DNA from: Dastarcus helophoroides
Lineage: Eukaryota; Arthropoda; Insecta; Coleoptera; Bothrideridae
Assembly: GCA_028583605.1 (NCBI GenBank)
Contig: CM053329.1
Location: 17,584,455-17,648,454, forward strand
Direction: 5' to 3'
Length of the DNA: 64,000 nt
Below are positions 9,735-21,203 of the stretch, in pieces; within the stretch, counting starts at the first letter, position 1; every line of letters begins with the position of its first letter. The position numbers and the translations under genes were made by a program. The notes beneath the pieces were generated by a model that saw only the letters and a list, made by a program, of their open reading frames with translations, searched no databases and was not told the DNA's origin.

Positions 9735-11392
9735 CGCATAAGCAGCAGAACCTTCTATTCTTCCTAAGGTTGCCACTTCGATGCCTGAAGTTGTTTTCAG
9801 GCAACGCACAATTAGAAGGATTCTCCTCGACCTCGACACCACGAAAGCTTCTGGCATTGATGGTATTCCCGCTACTGTTCTTAAGACGTGCGTCCCAGAG
9901 TTGGCTCCTGTCCTAAGCAAATTGTTCACACTATCTTACAACAAAGGTGTATTCTCTAACATCTGGAAATCTGCTATGATGCAGTCTGTCCCTAAAAATG
10001 GAAAAATAAATCTAGCTAACAACTATCGCCCTATATCTTTGTTGCCCGTTGTATCTAAAGTGATGGAAAAGTTTGTCAACATTGAGATTCTCAAATACCT
10101 GGGGGAGAATAGAATCATCTCGGACAGGAAATATGGTTTTAGACAACAACGCTGGACTGTCAATCTACTGGCATATGTTACTCATATTTGTAACTCAACT
10201 ATGGAAAAACATGGCGAGGCTAGGATTGTGGCATTGAATATCTCAAAGGCCTTCGACAGAGTCTGGTACCGATCACTTGTCGCCAAATTAACATCTTATG
10301 GTCTTCCTCCTGGACTCTGTCATTTGATATCCAATTTTCTCGCTGACAGATCTCTGCAGGTCGTCTTCAATGGCATTTCATCCGAGACATTTGCGATTAA
10401 CGCAGGGGTGCCTCAGGGATCTGTCCTGTCTCCTACTATGTTTCTGTTACACATAAACGATCTCTTAGTTTCAAGTCTCAATCCTACGCAGATGATAGAA
10501 ACCTTGTGTCATCTTTTTTCTCCGACAAACCATTATCCATCGCTGCTTTAAATCGACTTAACATCTTATACAGATGATTAATAGGGATCTTGATATCATT
10601 CTGAAATGTGGTACGAACAATTTGGTCGACTTCAATGCTTCAAAAACTCAGGTCGCGGGTTTCTGTAAGAAAACATCAAGGAATAATGCAACAAACATAC
10701 TAATTGACGGTAAAGTCCTTCCGATGGGATCTAAGCTGTCCATTCTAGGAGGGAATCCTAGCATCAAATTCTCTTGGGACGAAGCTGTGCGCGCCATTGC
10801 CAAATCCGCTTCTCAGAAGTTAGGCTTTCTTTTTAAAGCTAAAAAGTACTTCACATCTCAGCTACATCAGCTACTCTTAAGCTGCAGAGCCCAAATTGGG
10901 CCAACACTAGAGTTCTGTTCTCATATTTGGAGTTCAGCCCCAAAGCATACTTAAGCTCCTTTGGATTCAATTCAAAGAAGAGCGAGTTGCCTAATTCATG
11001 ACAAGAGTTTGATCGATTCTCTCGAAACACTAGAGCACAGGCGTATGGTTGCTGACTTGTCTCTTTTGTACGAGTACTAACATGGAAGATGCCCCCAGGA
11101 ACTTATAGGAATGACCTCCCAAGAGCAAGATACTTAAGGCATACAAGGGGGATGGTGACAGAAAATTCCTGTGCGGTCCATATTGACACAGAGAGGACCT
11201 CTGTCTACGGGACTCTTATTCCAATAGAATTTTCAAGCTATGGAACTTGTCCCCGAAAGGAATTGTTCCCAAAAATTACAACCTATCTTTGTTTAAGAAG
11301 GCCATCTATCCTTGTTTCCGCATCCTACTCCTGGTGCTTTGAAGGCATACTAGGGTTACCTTTTGAAAGTGGATTGAACATGAAAAAAAAAA
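9735..11392 (+). pseudogene. 5'-truncated Jockey-like non-LTR retrotransposon RT pseudogene
   Basis: The reading frame from 9781 gives the middle of a Jockey-clade ORF2 reverse transcriptase: DTTKASGIDGIP, NYRPISLLP, YGFRQQ, ALNISKAFDRVW (motif A), GVPQGSVLSP with FLLHINDLL (motif B). The catalytic aspartate of motif A is asparagine (codon at 10237-10239). The YADD box is present (10485-10496) but in another frame, so a frameshift lies just before it. The thumb region continues at 10574-10954 (NLVDFNASKTQ, AKSASQKLGFLFKAKKYF), stops, and resumes with DSIQRRASCLIHD and LETLEHRRM. The C-terminal LWNLSPKG and NYNLSLFKK lie near 11240-11300. An A-run at 11382-11392 marks the 3' end. The endonuclease and ORF1 are absent; homology starts near 9735. 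Several disruptions make it dead. Confidence 0.9.
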
Positions 11393-12309
11393 TGGGGCTC
11401 ATATCCTTCTATATAATATTTACGAAATTCGACTGAGTTCCATTCCAATGTGAATTGCATGTTCCAAGATTTCTAGATTTTCATCCCTTGGTTCGTCGAA
11501 CTACTTTATTTAGTTTTCTTCTTTTTGATGCTTTGATGATTTGGACCCAGAAGTTCTGCAACAAAAAATGCGAAAGCAATCAATGGATTTAAAAAAATAT
11601 TATTTGCGTAATGCAGACTATGTAATACTGAAATATAACGATTAAGACGGGAACGTTTTAAGCCCCAGTAAGCTATTCAAGCTAGACCGAACACATATTA
11701 AAATTCACGCTTAATTAACGTCTACAAAACTCGAGTAGTGAGTAAAGCAATAAAGCCATATATCTCGTAATATGTAAACGTACTGTAGAGCATAACATTA
11801 TATCAGTTAACGAGGCGACTGTTTTCCTAGATGGCATAAGGACTCGCTAGATTAAATATGGAAGGATCCATTCAAATTTTAAAGGTATTACGCACAGTCG
11901 ACACCTTCGGGACGCAACACATAAAAGCTCCGCTTAAATGCTGTAAAATTACGTAACGTATAAAAGCTCGTATATAACCAATAAAGCAAATAACATATTA
12001 TCACTACATAACAATGCATATTTTATGACACTCGTAATTGGTTTCACTTCGCGATTGTAATCGCTCGATTGAAACCGTTTCTCTCCCATGATTCACGTTT
12101 CTTAAAAATTGGGATCAACTGGTACGAAATAATATCAAAAGATACCCCGGCTGCCCAAAATGTATTGATTTCCAAACAGGTTCATTATCAACGACTACTG
12201 TTTGTGCCATATTCAGGCGCAATAATGGAGCCCTTGAGAAAAAAAGTGAAAAGTAAAAAAAAAGTTCTTAGGTTTAAATATTTTTAATATAAAACTGAAA
12301 ACATGATTT
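11393..12309. other. low-copy DNA, no gene seen
   Basis: Less AT-biased and non-repetitive by eye, between the retrotransposon tail and the AAGAG array. Contains no frame above about 72 codons (12069-12287, no motif). Confidence 0.4.
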
Positions 12310-15300
12310 TGAGAAAAAAAGGAAGGAAAGGGAAGAGAAGAGACGAGAAGAGAAGAGAAGAGAAAAGACGAGAAGAGAAGAGAAGAGAAAAGACGAGAAG
12401 AGAAGAGAAGGGTAAAGAAGAGATGAGAAGAGAAGAGAAATGAAGAGAAGGGAAGAGAAGAGAAGAGAAGAGAGGAGAAGAGAAGGGAAGGGAAGGGAAG
12501 GGAAGGGAAGAGAAGAGAAGAGAAGAGAAGAGAAGAGAAGAGAAGAGAAGAGAAGAGAAGAGAAGAGAAGAGAAGGGAAGAGAAGAGAAGAGAAGAGAAG
12601 AGAAGAGAAGAGAAGAGAAGAGAAGAGAAGAGAAGAGAAGAGAAGAGAAGAGAAGAGAAGAGAAGAGAAGAGAAGAGAAGAGAAGAGAAGAGAAGAGAAG
12701 AGAAGAGAAGAGAAAAGAAGAGAAGAGAAGAGAAGAGAAAAGACGAGAAGAGAAGAGAAGGGTAAAGAAGAGATGAGAAGAGAAGAGAAGAGACGAGAAA
12801 AGACAAGAAGAGAAGAGAAGGGTAAAGAAGAGATGAGAAGAGAAGAGAAATGAAGAGAAGGGAAGAGAAGATGAGGGGAGAGAAGGGAAGAAAAGGGAAG
12901 AGAAAAGAAGAGAAGAGAAGAGAAGAGAAGAGAAGAGAAGAGAAGGGAAGGGAAGGGAAGGGAAGGGAAGGGAAGGGAAGGGAAGGGAAGGGAAGGGAAG
13001 GGAAGAGAAGAGAAGAGAAGAGAAGAGAAGAGAAGAGAAGAGAAGAGAAGAGAAGAGAAGAGAAGGGAAGAGAAGAGAAGAGAAGAGAAGAGAAGAGAAG
13101 AGAAGAGAAGAGAAGAGAAAGAGAAGAGAAGGGAAGAAGAAGGAAGGAAGAGAAGAAGAGAAGAGAGAGAGGAAGAGAAGAGAAGAGAAGAGAAGAGAAG
13201 AGAAGAGAAGAGAAGGAAGAAAGGAGAAGGGAGAGAAGAGAAGAGAAGAGAAGGAAGAGAAGAAGAGAAGGAGAAGAGAAGAGAAGAGAAGAGAAGAGAA
13301 GAGAGAGAAGAGAAGAGAAGAGAAGAGAAGAGAAGAGGAAGAGAAGAGGAGAGAAGAGAAGAAGGAAGAGACGAGAAAGACAGAGGAGAGAGAAGAGAAG
13401 AGAAGAGAAGAGAAAGAAGAGAAGAGAAGGAAGAGAGATGAGAGAGAGGAAGAAAGGGAAGAGAAAGAAGAGAAGAGAAGAGAAGAGAAGAGAAGAGAAG
13501 AGAAGAGAAGGAGAAGAAGGAAGAAGATAGGGAAGAGAAGGAAGAAGAGAAGAGAAGAGAAAAGAGAAGAGAAGAGAAGAAGGAGAAGAGAAAGGAAGAG
13601 AAGAGAAGGAGAAGAGAAGAGAAGAGAAGAGAAGAGAGAGAGAAGAGAAGAGAAGAGAAGAGAAGAGAAGAGAAGAGAAGAGAAAGAAGAGAAGAGAAGA
13701 GAAGAGAAGAGAAGAGAAGAGAAAGAAGAGAGGAGAAGAGAGAAGAGAAGAGAAGAGAAGAGAAGAGAAGAGAAGAGAAGAGAAGAGAAGAGAAGAGAAG
13801 AGAAGAGAAGAGAAGAGAAGAGAGAGAAGAGAAGAGAAGAGAAGAGAAGAGAATGAGAAGAGAAGAGAAGAGAAGAGAAGGAGAAGAGAAGAGAAGAGAA
13901 GAGAAGAGAAGAAGAAGAAGAGAAGAGAAGAGAAGAAGAAGAGAAGAGAAGAGAGGAGAAGGAAAGAGAAGAAAGAGAAGAGACAGAGAAGGAAGAGAAG
14001 GGAAGAGAAGAGAAGGAAAGAGAAGAGAAGGGAGAGAAGGAAGAGAAGGGGAGATAAAGGAAGAGAAGGGAGAAAAGGGAAGAGAAGGAGAGATAAGGGA
14101 AGAGAAGGGAAGAGAAGGAGAAGAGAAGAGAAAGGAAGATGAAGTGAAGAGAAGAAGAGAGAATGAGAAGAGAAGCCAGAAGAGAAGAGACGAAGAGGAG
14201 AGAAGATGAAGAGAAGAGAAGAGAAGAGAAGAGAAGAGGAAAGAGAAGAGAAGAGAAGAGAAGAGAAGAGAAGAGAAGAGAACGAGAAGAGGAAGAAGAA
14301 GAGGAAGAGAAGGAGAGAGAAGAGAAGAGAAGAGAAGAAGAAGAGAAGAGAAGAGAAGAGAAGAGAAGAAGAAGAGAAGAGAAGAGAAGAGAAGAGAAGA
14401 GAAGAGAAGAGAAGAGCAAGAGAAGAGAAGAGGGTAAGAGAAGAGAAGAGACAAGAGAAGAGAAGAGAGAAGAAAGGAGAAGAGAGAGAGAGAAGAGAAG
14501 AAGAGAGAGAAGAGAAGAGAAGAGAAGAGAAGAAAGAAGAGAAGAGAAGAGAAGAGAAAGAAAGAAGAAGAGAAGAGAAGAGAAGAGAAGAGAAGAGAAG
14601 AGAAGGGAAGGAAGCAGAAGAGAAGGGAAGGGAAGAGAAGAGAAGAGACAAAAAGAGAAGAGAAGAGAAGAAAAGAAAAGAGAAAAGAAGAGAAGAGAGG
14701 AGAAAAGAAGAGAAGAGAAGAGAAGAGAAGAGAAGAGAAGAGAAGAGAAGAGAAGAGAAGAGAAGAGAAGAGAAGAGAAGAGAAGAGAAGAGAAGAGAAG
14801 AGAAGAGAAGAGAAGAGAAGAGAAGAGAAGAGAAGAGAAGAGAAAAGAAGAGAAGAGAGGAGAAAAGAAGAGAAGAGAAGAGAAGAGAAGAGAAGAGAAG
14901 AGAAGAGAAGAGAAGAGAAGAGAAGAGAAGAGAAGAGAAGAGAAGAGAGGAGAAAAGAAGAGAAGAGAAGAGAAGAGAAGAGAAGAGAAGAGAAGAGAAG
15001 AGAAGAGAAGAGAAGAGAAGAGAAGAGAAGAGAAGAGAAGAGAAGAGAAGAGAAGAGAAGAGAAGAGAAGAGAAGAGAAGAGAAGAGAAGAGAAGAGAAG
15101 AGAAGAGAAGAGAAGAGAAGAGAAGAGAAGAGAAGAGAAGAAAAGAGAAGAGAAGGGAGGAGAAGGAAAGAGAAGGAAAGAGAAGGACAGAGAAGGGAAG
15201 AGAAGGGAAGAGAAGGGAAGGAAAGAGAAGAGAAGGGAAGAGAAGGGAAGAGAAGGGGAGATAAAGGAAGAGAAGGGAAGAAAAGGGAAGAGAAGGAGAG

Positions 15301-16060
15301 ATAAAGGAAGAGAAGGGAAGAGAAGGGAAGAGAAGGGAAGAGAAGGGAAGAGAAGGGAAGAGAGGGGAAATGAAGGGAAGAAAAGAGAAAGGAAGAGAAG
15401 GAAAGAGAAGGAAAGAGAAGGGAAGAGAAGGGAAGAGAAGGGAAGAGAAGGGAAGAGAAGAGAAGAGAAGAGAAGAGAAGAGAAGAGAAGAGAAGAGAAG
15501 AGAAGAGAAGAGAAGAGAAGAGAAGAGAAGAGAAGAGAAGAGAAGAGAAGAGAAGAGAAGAGAAGAGAAGAGAAGAGAAGAGAAGAGAAGAGAAGAGAAG
15601 AGAAGAGAAGAGAAGAGAAGAGAAGAGAAGGGAGGAGAAGGAAAGAGAAGGACAGAGAAGGGAAGAGAAGGGAAGAGAAGGGAAGGAAAGAGAAGGGAAG
15701 AGAAGAGAAGAGAAGAGAAGAGAAGAGAAGAGAAGAGAAGAGAAGAGAAGAGAAGAGAAGAGAAGAGAAGAGAAGAGAAGAGAAGAGAAGAGAAGAGAAG
15801 AGAAGAGAAGAGAAGAGAAGAGAAGAGAAGAGAAGAGAAGAGAAGAGAAGAGAAGAGAAGAGAAGAGAAGAGAAGAGAAGAGAAGAGAAGAGAAGAGAAG
15901 AGAAGAGAAGAGAAGAGAAGAGAAGAGAAGAGAAGAGAAGAGAAGAGAAGGAAAGGAAAGCGAAGAGAAGAGGTGAGAATAGATTGAAGGAGAAAATAAT
16001 AGAAGGGAAGGGAAGCAAAGAGAAGAGTAGAAAAAGAAAAAAAAGGAAGAGAAGAGGGAA
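12310..16060. repeat. (AAGAG)n homopurine satellite, about 3.7 kb
   Basis: The plus strand is almost pure purine. Long perfect AAGAG pentamer runs occur at about 12510-12715, 14710-15140, 15455-15625 and 15700-15945, with AAGGG variant blocks (12485-12505, 12945-13000) and hexamer-like disorder at 13110-14690. Internal duplications are visible: GGTAAAGAAGAGATGAG recurs at about 12410, 12760 and 12820, and a GGACAGAGAAGGGAAG block recurs at about 15185 and 15652. AAGAG is a known heterochromatic satellite motif in Drosophila. Because five is not divisible by three and no phase makes a stop, every frame stays open and spells permutations of LLFSS (minus) or RREEK (plus). These open frames of up to 1,290 codons are not genes. 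Confidence 0.95.
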
Positions 16061-17345
16061 CAAGATCAAAATTTTGTCTCTTCAAGTCAAAACCTTAAAA
16101 TTTTAATAAGAAAAACCAAGTTTTAAGATAGTTAGAAAATCTTTTAAGCCAGAAAGATTAAGCATAAAAATAACCCGGCCCTGACAAAAAAATTGGGTAA
16201 CAATGCTCTAGAGCGACTTTAAAATCGAAACATTAATTTTTTTCTCGAAATTCGAAATCTCTTTCACAAATTACAACTTTTTTTTTTTTCGAAACTTTGA
16301 TACTTTATCGAGATTCTTTATTTATTCGAAATTCGACTTTTCCAAGAAATAAAGAACTCGTCCTTTTGGTTTTTTCTCTCGTCTTTCCTTAATCTTCAAA
16401 TTTTGAATTTCTCTAGGCTATTTTTAATTCAACCTTTAACCTTTCGAAGGGATTAAATTTTCCTCTGAGGCACTTTATAAGAAATAAATATGCGTAGTTA
16501 ACGATGTGATGAACGGGTAACGCCTTCCTCTGGCTTTGTTGAACCGTGGCCAGCGCCATCAGGAAATATAAACCTAATCTGATGAAAATCAGAAATCCAT
16601 TTGTGGATGTTACGCTGCGAAAACGCAGCCCATAGAGCGGAAATATTCTATGCATTTCAAATCAGTCACAGTCCGAAGCCACCACATCCTGAATAAACAA
16701 ACAACGCATCGGCCCTCCCAATCAGCTCCAACGTCGACGAGATCGTATGGTTAATGTCTAAATTTAGCCCACAAGCCTTGCACTTCGCCATTCGTCCAAT
16801 TTATCCGCTGCAACAATGTTGCATCGACCTCCGTTTGATCCCACTGGTTTTGTAGAAGGTATTATGCCAATTTTCTCAAATATAATATGCGCAGTTTGAG
16901 CGCCTCAGGCGAGGAATTTCAGTTGGAGAGGCATCAATTACACGAACGTATTCGTTTCGCTCGACGTGCATTCCACCTTTGTTCCAGCTTTCAAAGGCGT
17001 TTAGAATTCTTCATTAGACGGTGTAATGAAGCGAGCTGACCTCAATATATCTTGGAAGTCGTACGGAGAATGAAGTTGGTAATGTTCATAAAGTTTCCCG
17101 GAATTTCGTCGATGTTATTCAATGTGTTAGAATCTACTTAGAAGCTATTTTGCATATCGCATTATTAGATTATGTATAGATTTGAATCGAATTTCTTGGC
17201 TTTGGTCTAGATCAAAGTAGAATCAATAATAGACGAAACTTTTGGTAAAGTTAGGGTGGCTCCAATTTCCTCAGGTGTTATTTACCAAAGTGCGTTCTTC
17301 TGCATTTAATTGGTAACAAGCAAGTAAAAAGCAATCAAACAATAA
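16061..17345. other. low-copy DNA of mixed composition, no gene seen
   Basis: The stretch from about 16660 to 17150 is richer in G, C and CpG than its surroundings and not visibly repetitive. It might be a conserved non-coding or exonic remnant, but all frames are short. The 80-codon minus frame at 16413-16655 has no family I recognise. Confidence 0.4.
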
Positions 17346-18722
17346 TCGCTCACTTGCTTTATCGTAGTCCAGAATCCATTACTAAACGTTTCTAAATTGA
17401 TGCATCAAGGAGCAATGACAGGAAAGAAGATCTGTGAGGAATCTCAAGCCATTCCTGGGTAGATCAATGATTTTCGTCTTTCATGATTAATTGACTGGAA
17501 ACTATTTTGGGCGTCATTGCTCACTTGCTTTATCGTAATCCCAGAATCCATTACCAAATATTTCTGAAATGATGCATCAAGGAGCAATGACAGGAAAGAA
17601 GATCTGTGAAGAATCTCAAGCCATTCCTGGGTAGATCAATGATTTTCGTATCTCATGATTAATTGACTGGAAACTATTTTGTTCGTCATTGCTTACTTGC
17701 TTTATTGTAGTCCCCGAATTTATTTCCAAACGTTTCTGAAATGATGCATCAAGGAGCAATGACAGGAATAAAGATCTGTGAAGAACCTCAAGCTATTCCT
17801 GGCTAGATCAATGATTTCCGTCTTTCATGATTAATTGACTGGAAACTATTTTGTTCGTTATTGCTAACTTGCTTTATCGTAATCCCAGAATCCATTACCA
17901 AATATTTCTGAAATGATGCATCAAGGAGCAATGACAGGAAAGAAGATCTGTGAAGAATCTCAAGCCATTCCTGGGTATATCAATGATTTTTGTATCTCAT
18001 GATTAATTGACTGGAAACTATTTTGTTCGTCATTACTTACTTGCTTTATTGTAGTCCCCGAATTTATTTCCAAACGTTTCTGAAATGATGTATCAAGGAG
18101 CAATGACAGGAATGAAGATCCGTGAAGAACCTCAAGCTATTCCTGGCTAGATCAATGATTTCCGTATTTCATGATTAATTGACTGGAAACTATTTTGTTC
18201 GTTATTGCTCACTTGCTTTATCGTAATACCAGAACCCATTACCAAATATTTCTGAAATGATGCATCAAGAAGCAATGACAGGAAAGAAGATCTGTGAAGA
18301 ATCTAAAGCCATTCCTGGGTAGATCAATGATTTTCGTATTTTATGATTAATTGATTGGGAACTATTTTATTCGTCATTGCTTACTTGCTTTATTGTAGTC
18401 CCCGAATTTATTTCCAAACGTTTCTGAAATGATGTATCAAGGAGCAATGACAGGAATGAAGATCTGTGGAGAATCTCAAGCTATTCCTGGCTAGATCATT
18501 GACTTCCGTATTTCATGATTAATTGACTAAAAACTATTTTGTTTGTTATTGCTCACTTGCTTTAACCTAATCCCAGAATCCGTTACCAAACGTTTCTGAA
18601 ATGATGCATCAAGGAGTAATAACAGGAAAGAAGATCTGTGAAGAATCTCAAGCCATTCCTGGGTGGATCAATGGTTTTTCGTATTTCATGATAAATTGAC
18701 TAGAAATTATTTTGTTCGTCAT
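17346..18722. repeat. 172-bp satellite, eight units, dimeric pattern
   Basis: The marker ACTTGCTTTAT-like word falls at 17351, 17522, 17694, 17866, 18038, 18210, 18382 and 18554, a spacing of 171-172 bases. Odd and even units differ consistently: one type has TTTATCGTAATCCCAGAATC, the other TTTATTGTAGTCCCCGAATT, so the higher-order unit is about 344 bp. Each monomer also holds GGAGCAATGACAGGAA and TTAATTGACTGGAAACTATT. Non-coding. Confidence 0.95.
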
Positions 18723-18964
18723 TGGCTTTGTCCATGACTTTTGGTGATACAAGTTGTGGTCACCAAATGGGTGCCTCAGCTCTTTTTCCCAGGTGTCAGT
18801 TATTACACCTTTTTACAGCGTAGTTCTCATGTGAATGTCAACTTGTTATCTATTTGCTAGTTTCCTCAAGAGTTTCCTGTATTTTGTACTCCCAGCCAGA
18901 ACCATTAAAAGTGGATTCAAAGATGGAAATTTCCTGGAAATGATCCTTTCAACGAGGGGTTACA

Positions 18965-19285
18965 AGATATTTTATTTAAGTTTAATCCACTCGCAAAGGG
19001 CAACCCCATTATGCCTTCAAAGCACTGCGAATAGGATGCGGAAACAAGGATAGATGGCGATGAACCGCCTTCTTAAACAAGGATAGGTTGTAATTTTTGG
19101 GAAAAATTCCATTCGGTAACGAGTTCCACATCTTGGAAGTTCTATAGAAAAAAAAGAGTCTCCGTAGACAGAAGTCCTCACTGTGTCAAGCTGGCGCGTT
19201 CAGGAATTTGCTGTCTCCGACTGTCTTGTATGCCTCAAAAATCTTGCTCTTGGGAGAACAATCCTATTAGTTTCTGCGAGCATCT
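18965..19285 (-). pseudogene. 3' end of a second Jockey-like retrotransposon
   Basis: The reverse complement encodes LPRARFLRHTRQSE, then after a frameshift TSKMWNSLPNGIFPKNYNL, SLFKKAVHRHLSLFPHP and a stop. This is the Jockey ORF2 C-terminus and matches the tail of the plus-strand copy at 11110-11345. An in-frame stop follows TANS. AATAAA lies just downstream of the stop region near 18972-18977 (as TTTATT on the plus strand). Severely 5' truncated, as is usual for non-LTR elements. Confidence 0.85.
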
Positions 19286-19663
19286 CATATATATCATTTA
19301 ATTTAAAAAAAATTGGGTTCAGTTCTCACCCCCCTCTTGGGAAAAAAATTAAATACCATTCTAAAGCCTGACACAATTTAAACAAAATTCGAACTTTTAC
19401 AGAAATTTTGCCTAAAAAATATTGGTTGAGTTTTATTGAACTTAGTTCAGTTAAAGTTTTTGCCCTGTGTATACCATAATACGTTTTTTTAATATTCAAA
19501 TTAAAAAAGTCGTAATTTAGAGTTCTAAGTTTAAATCTGAAAAAAAAAATTTACTATTTGGACACAAACATCTTAAATTTAAGATAACGAAGGCTTTCAC
19601 GGCCAGAGTCAGTACAGGATATACTTCTTCCGGGATTGGACCGTGTCAAAGAACTACTAAAAG

Positions 19664-19708
19664 TGTTCGACGTTTCGTCCACCATCGCAGGGGGCTTCTT
19701 CAGGAACA
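19664..19708 (-). ncRNA. hammerhead-like core, left arm
   Basis: Minus strand: TGTTC, CTGAAGA, extra A, a hairpin GCCCCC to GGTGGAC, GAA, AC-GT, C, GAACA. TGTTC pairs with GAACA as stem I, and the cleavage triplet would be GTC, the optimal one. The stem II base is weakened by a C opposite A pair. Confidence 0.5.
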
Positions 19709-19888
19709 AAGAAAAGAAAAAATGAAAAGAGGAATATGAGGGAATATGCAAAAAATGAAAGAATGAAAAGACCAATTTCAAAACATCAGTAACTCAGTAT
19801 GTCCACCATACCAGAGGCAAAACTCTTCTGATATTCTCATATTCTCTGCATATTCCTTCATATTCCTCTTTTCATTTCTTCTTTTCTT

Positions 19889-19933
19889 TGTTCCTGAAGA
19901 AGCCCCCTACGATGGTGGGCGAAACGTCGAACA
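19889..19933 (+). ncRNA. hammerhead-like core, right arm
   Basis: TGTTC (19889-19893), CTGAAGA (19894-19900), extra A, GCCCCC to GGTGGGC hairpin whose base GCCC pairs with GGGC, GAA (19921-19923), AC-GT two-pair stem III, C (19928), GAACA (19929-19933). Better paired at stem II than the left arm. The extra A before stem II departs from the consensus. Confidence 0.55.
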
Positions 19934-19997
19934 CTTTTAGTAGCTCTTTGACACAGTCCAATCCCGGAAAAAGTATATCCTGTATCTTAAATTTAAG

Positions 19998-20469
19998 TTC
20001 ATAATTTAAAAAAAAAGTTCCAGTTTCAGTTACAATTTATTTTTATTGTCAACAATTCTCTGTTTAAACATAATTGTTGTTATTAATTTCTAAATTAAAA
20101 TCTGGACAAAAGAGTCAAACTGAAGAGAGAAAAAAACCAAAACCATTAGAATAAGTCAACAATCCAAGTTAAAGACAAAGACTATTACATAATGTCAAAA
20201 TTTCGATTTTCATCTCAAAATTTTCTTTTTCTAAAATTGGAATTTCGAAAAACAGCCGAATACATTATTCAGATTTTTAGCACGAATCCGAGTTTTAACT
20301 TAAATTATTTAAAAACAAAAATAATCCCGTCAATTTTACAATTATTTTTTGTTTCGTAATTTGAATAAAACCTTTGATCTTTTTCACAATAAACGTTTCT
20401 GCTGAACGTTACGGATACATTTGCCAACGAAAAAAGTAGGATCACGTGAGTAACAAAAAAATTTGAGAA
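19998..20469. other. AT-rich spacer, no gene seen
   Basis: Degenerate A/T-rich wording; no frame, terminal repeat or RNA gene could be supported. Confidence 0.4.
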
Positions 20470-21000
20470 GCTATCTCCTTCGAAGGGGTGATCGGTGGAC
20501 GGTCGACAACGACGGCAGGTCGAAATACATTAGGCACAGAAATTTGGAAATACAAAGTGATGATTGGTGGATGGTCGATGGCGACGGCAGGTGAAATACA
20601 GTGGGCATAGAAATATAAAGATATAAAAATTCACAAATTTTTAAATGGTTTTCAGAAGTCAAAGATAAACAGCCATAGAGAAAAATAAAAGAAATTAGTG
20701 CCCAAAGGTTCTAGTTTTCAGATTTTCAGTTTAAATTTTTTTAGAGTCGGCGATTTTTGAGTAATTGTAAGACAACGATCGGTCAAATTTCTTTGAAATG
20801 TTTGGGTCTATTTTCAAAAAGACGGCAGGTTGAAACACATTAGGCACAGAAATTTGGAAATACAAAAAAAATTACAAATCTTCAAATGATTTTCCGAAGT
20901 CTGTATCTCAAAGATTAACAATCATGGAGAAAAATAAAACAAATTAGTTCCCAAAGGTTCTAGTTTTCAGATCTTGAGTTCAAACTTTTTTAGCGTCGGC
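20470..21000 (-). repeat. inverted copies of the ~510-bp tandem family
   Basis: Two partial units in reverse orientation to the array at 22280-25690. The block 20554-20823 is nearly identical (about 97% by eye) to the complement of 22884-23162; the main differences are a 7-base gap and scattered substitutions. GACGGCAGGT occurs three times. Non-coding or at most decayed coding (see the small-ORF finding). Confidence 0.85.
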
Positions 21001-21203
21001 GATTGATAGTGTTTCAAGAATTTCTTGTTTTTGTCTCGCTTTTTCTTCTTCTTGACTTCTTCCTGTTGTAAGAATAAGACAAGACAGTATTAACATTTAT
21101 AAAAATAGTTATTACATTTTCCAGCTAAGAAATTTTGGCTATGAGTCCCAAATTTTAAGAAAATCTATAAATTGCGAAAAAGAGCTAAAATTTGTAAACA
21201 TAT

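Larger units (their letters stand above)
19570..19997. mobile_element. fold-back retroelement with 14-bp target duplication
   Basis: ATCTTAAATTTAAG occurs at 19570-19583 and again at 19984-19997, immediately flanking a 400-bp inverted-repeat element. The arms are roughly 150-180 bp, from TACAGGATATACTTCTTCCG on the left to CGGAAAAAGTATATCCTGTA on the right, with a spacer holding no gene. The left end carries about 25 further bases (AACGAAGGCTTTCACGGCC). Each arm contains a CTGAAGAAGCCCCC to GAAACGTC hammerhead-like core. The arrangement suits a non-autonomous Penelope-like derivative. The assignment comes from the ribozyme motif and the inverted arrangement; no reverse transcriptase is present. 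Confidence 0.8.

Noticed and set aside
9489..9929. 146-codon minus-strand frame
   Set aside because: Antisense shadow of the Jockey reverse transcriptase and adjacent fold-back arms.
12213..16106. Open frames up to 1,290 codons over the AAGAG array, both strands
   Set aside because: They are a forced result of a stop-free 5-bp repeat; all frames are open and encode only LLFSS or RREEK cycles.
17346..18722. Regular repeats as a CRISPR array
   Set aside because: The whole 172-bp unit is repeated with no unique spacers, and the context is eukaryotic.
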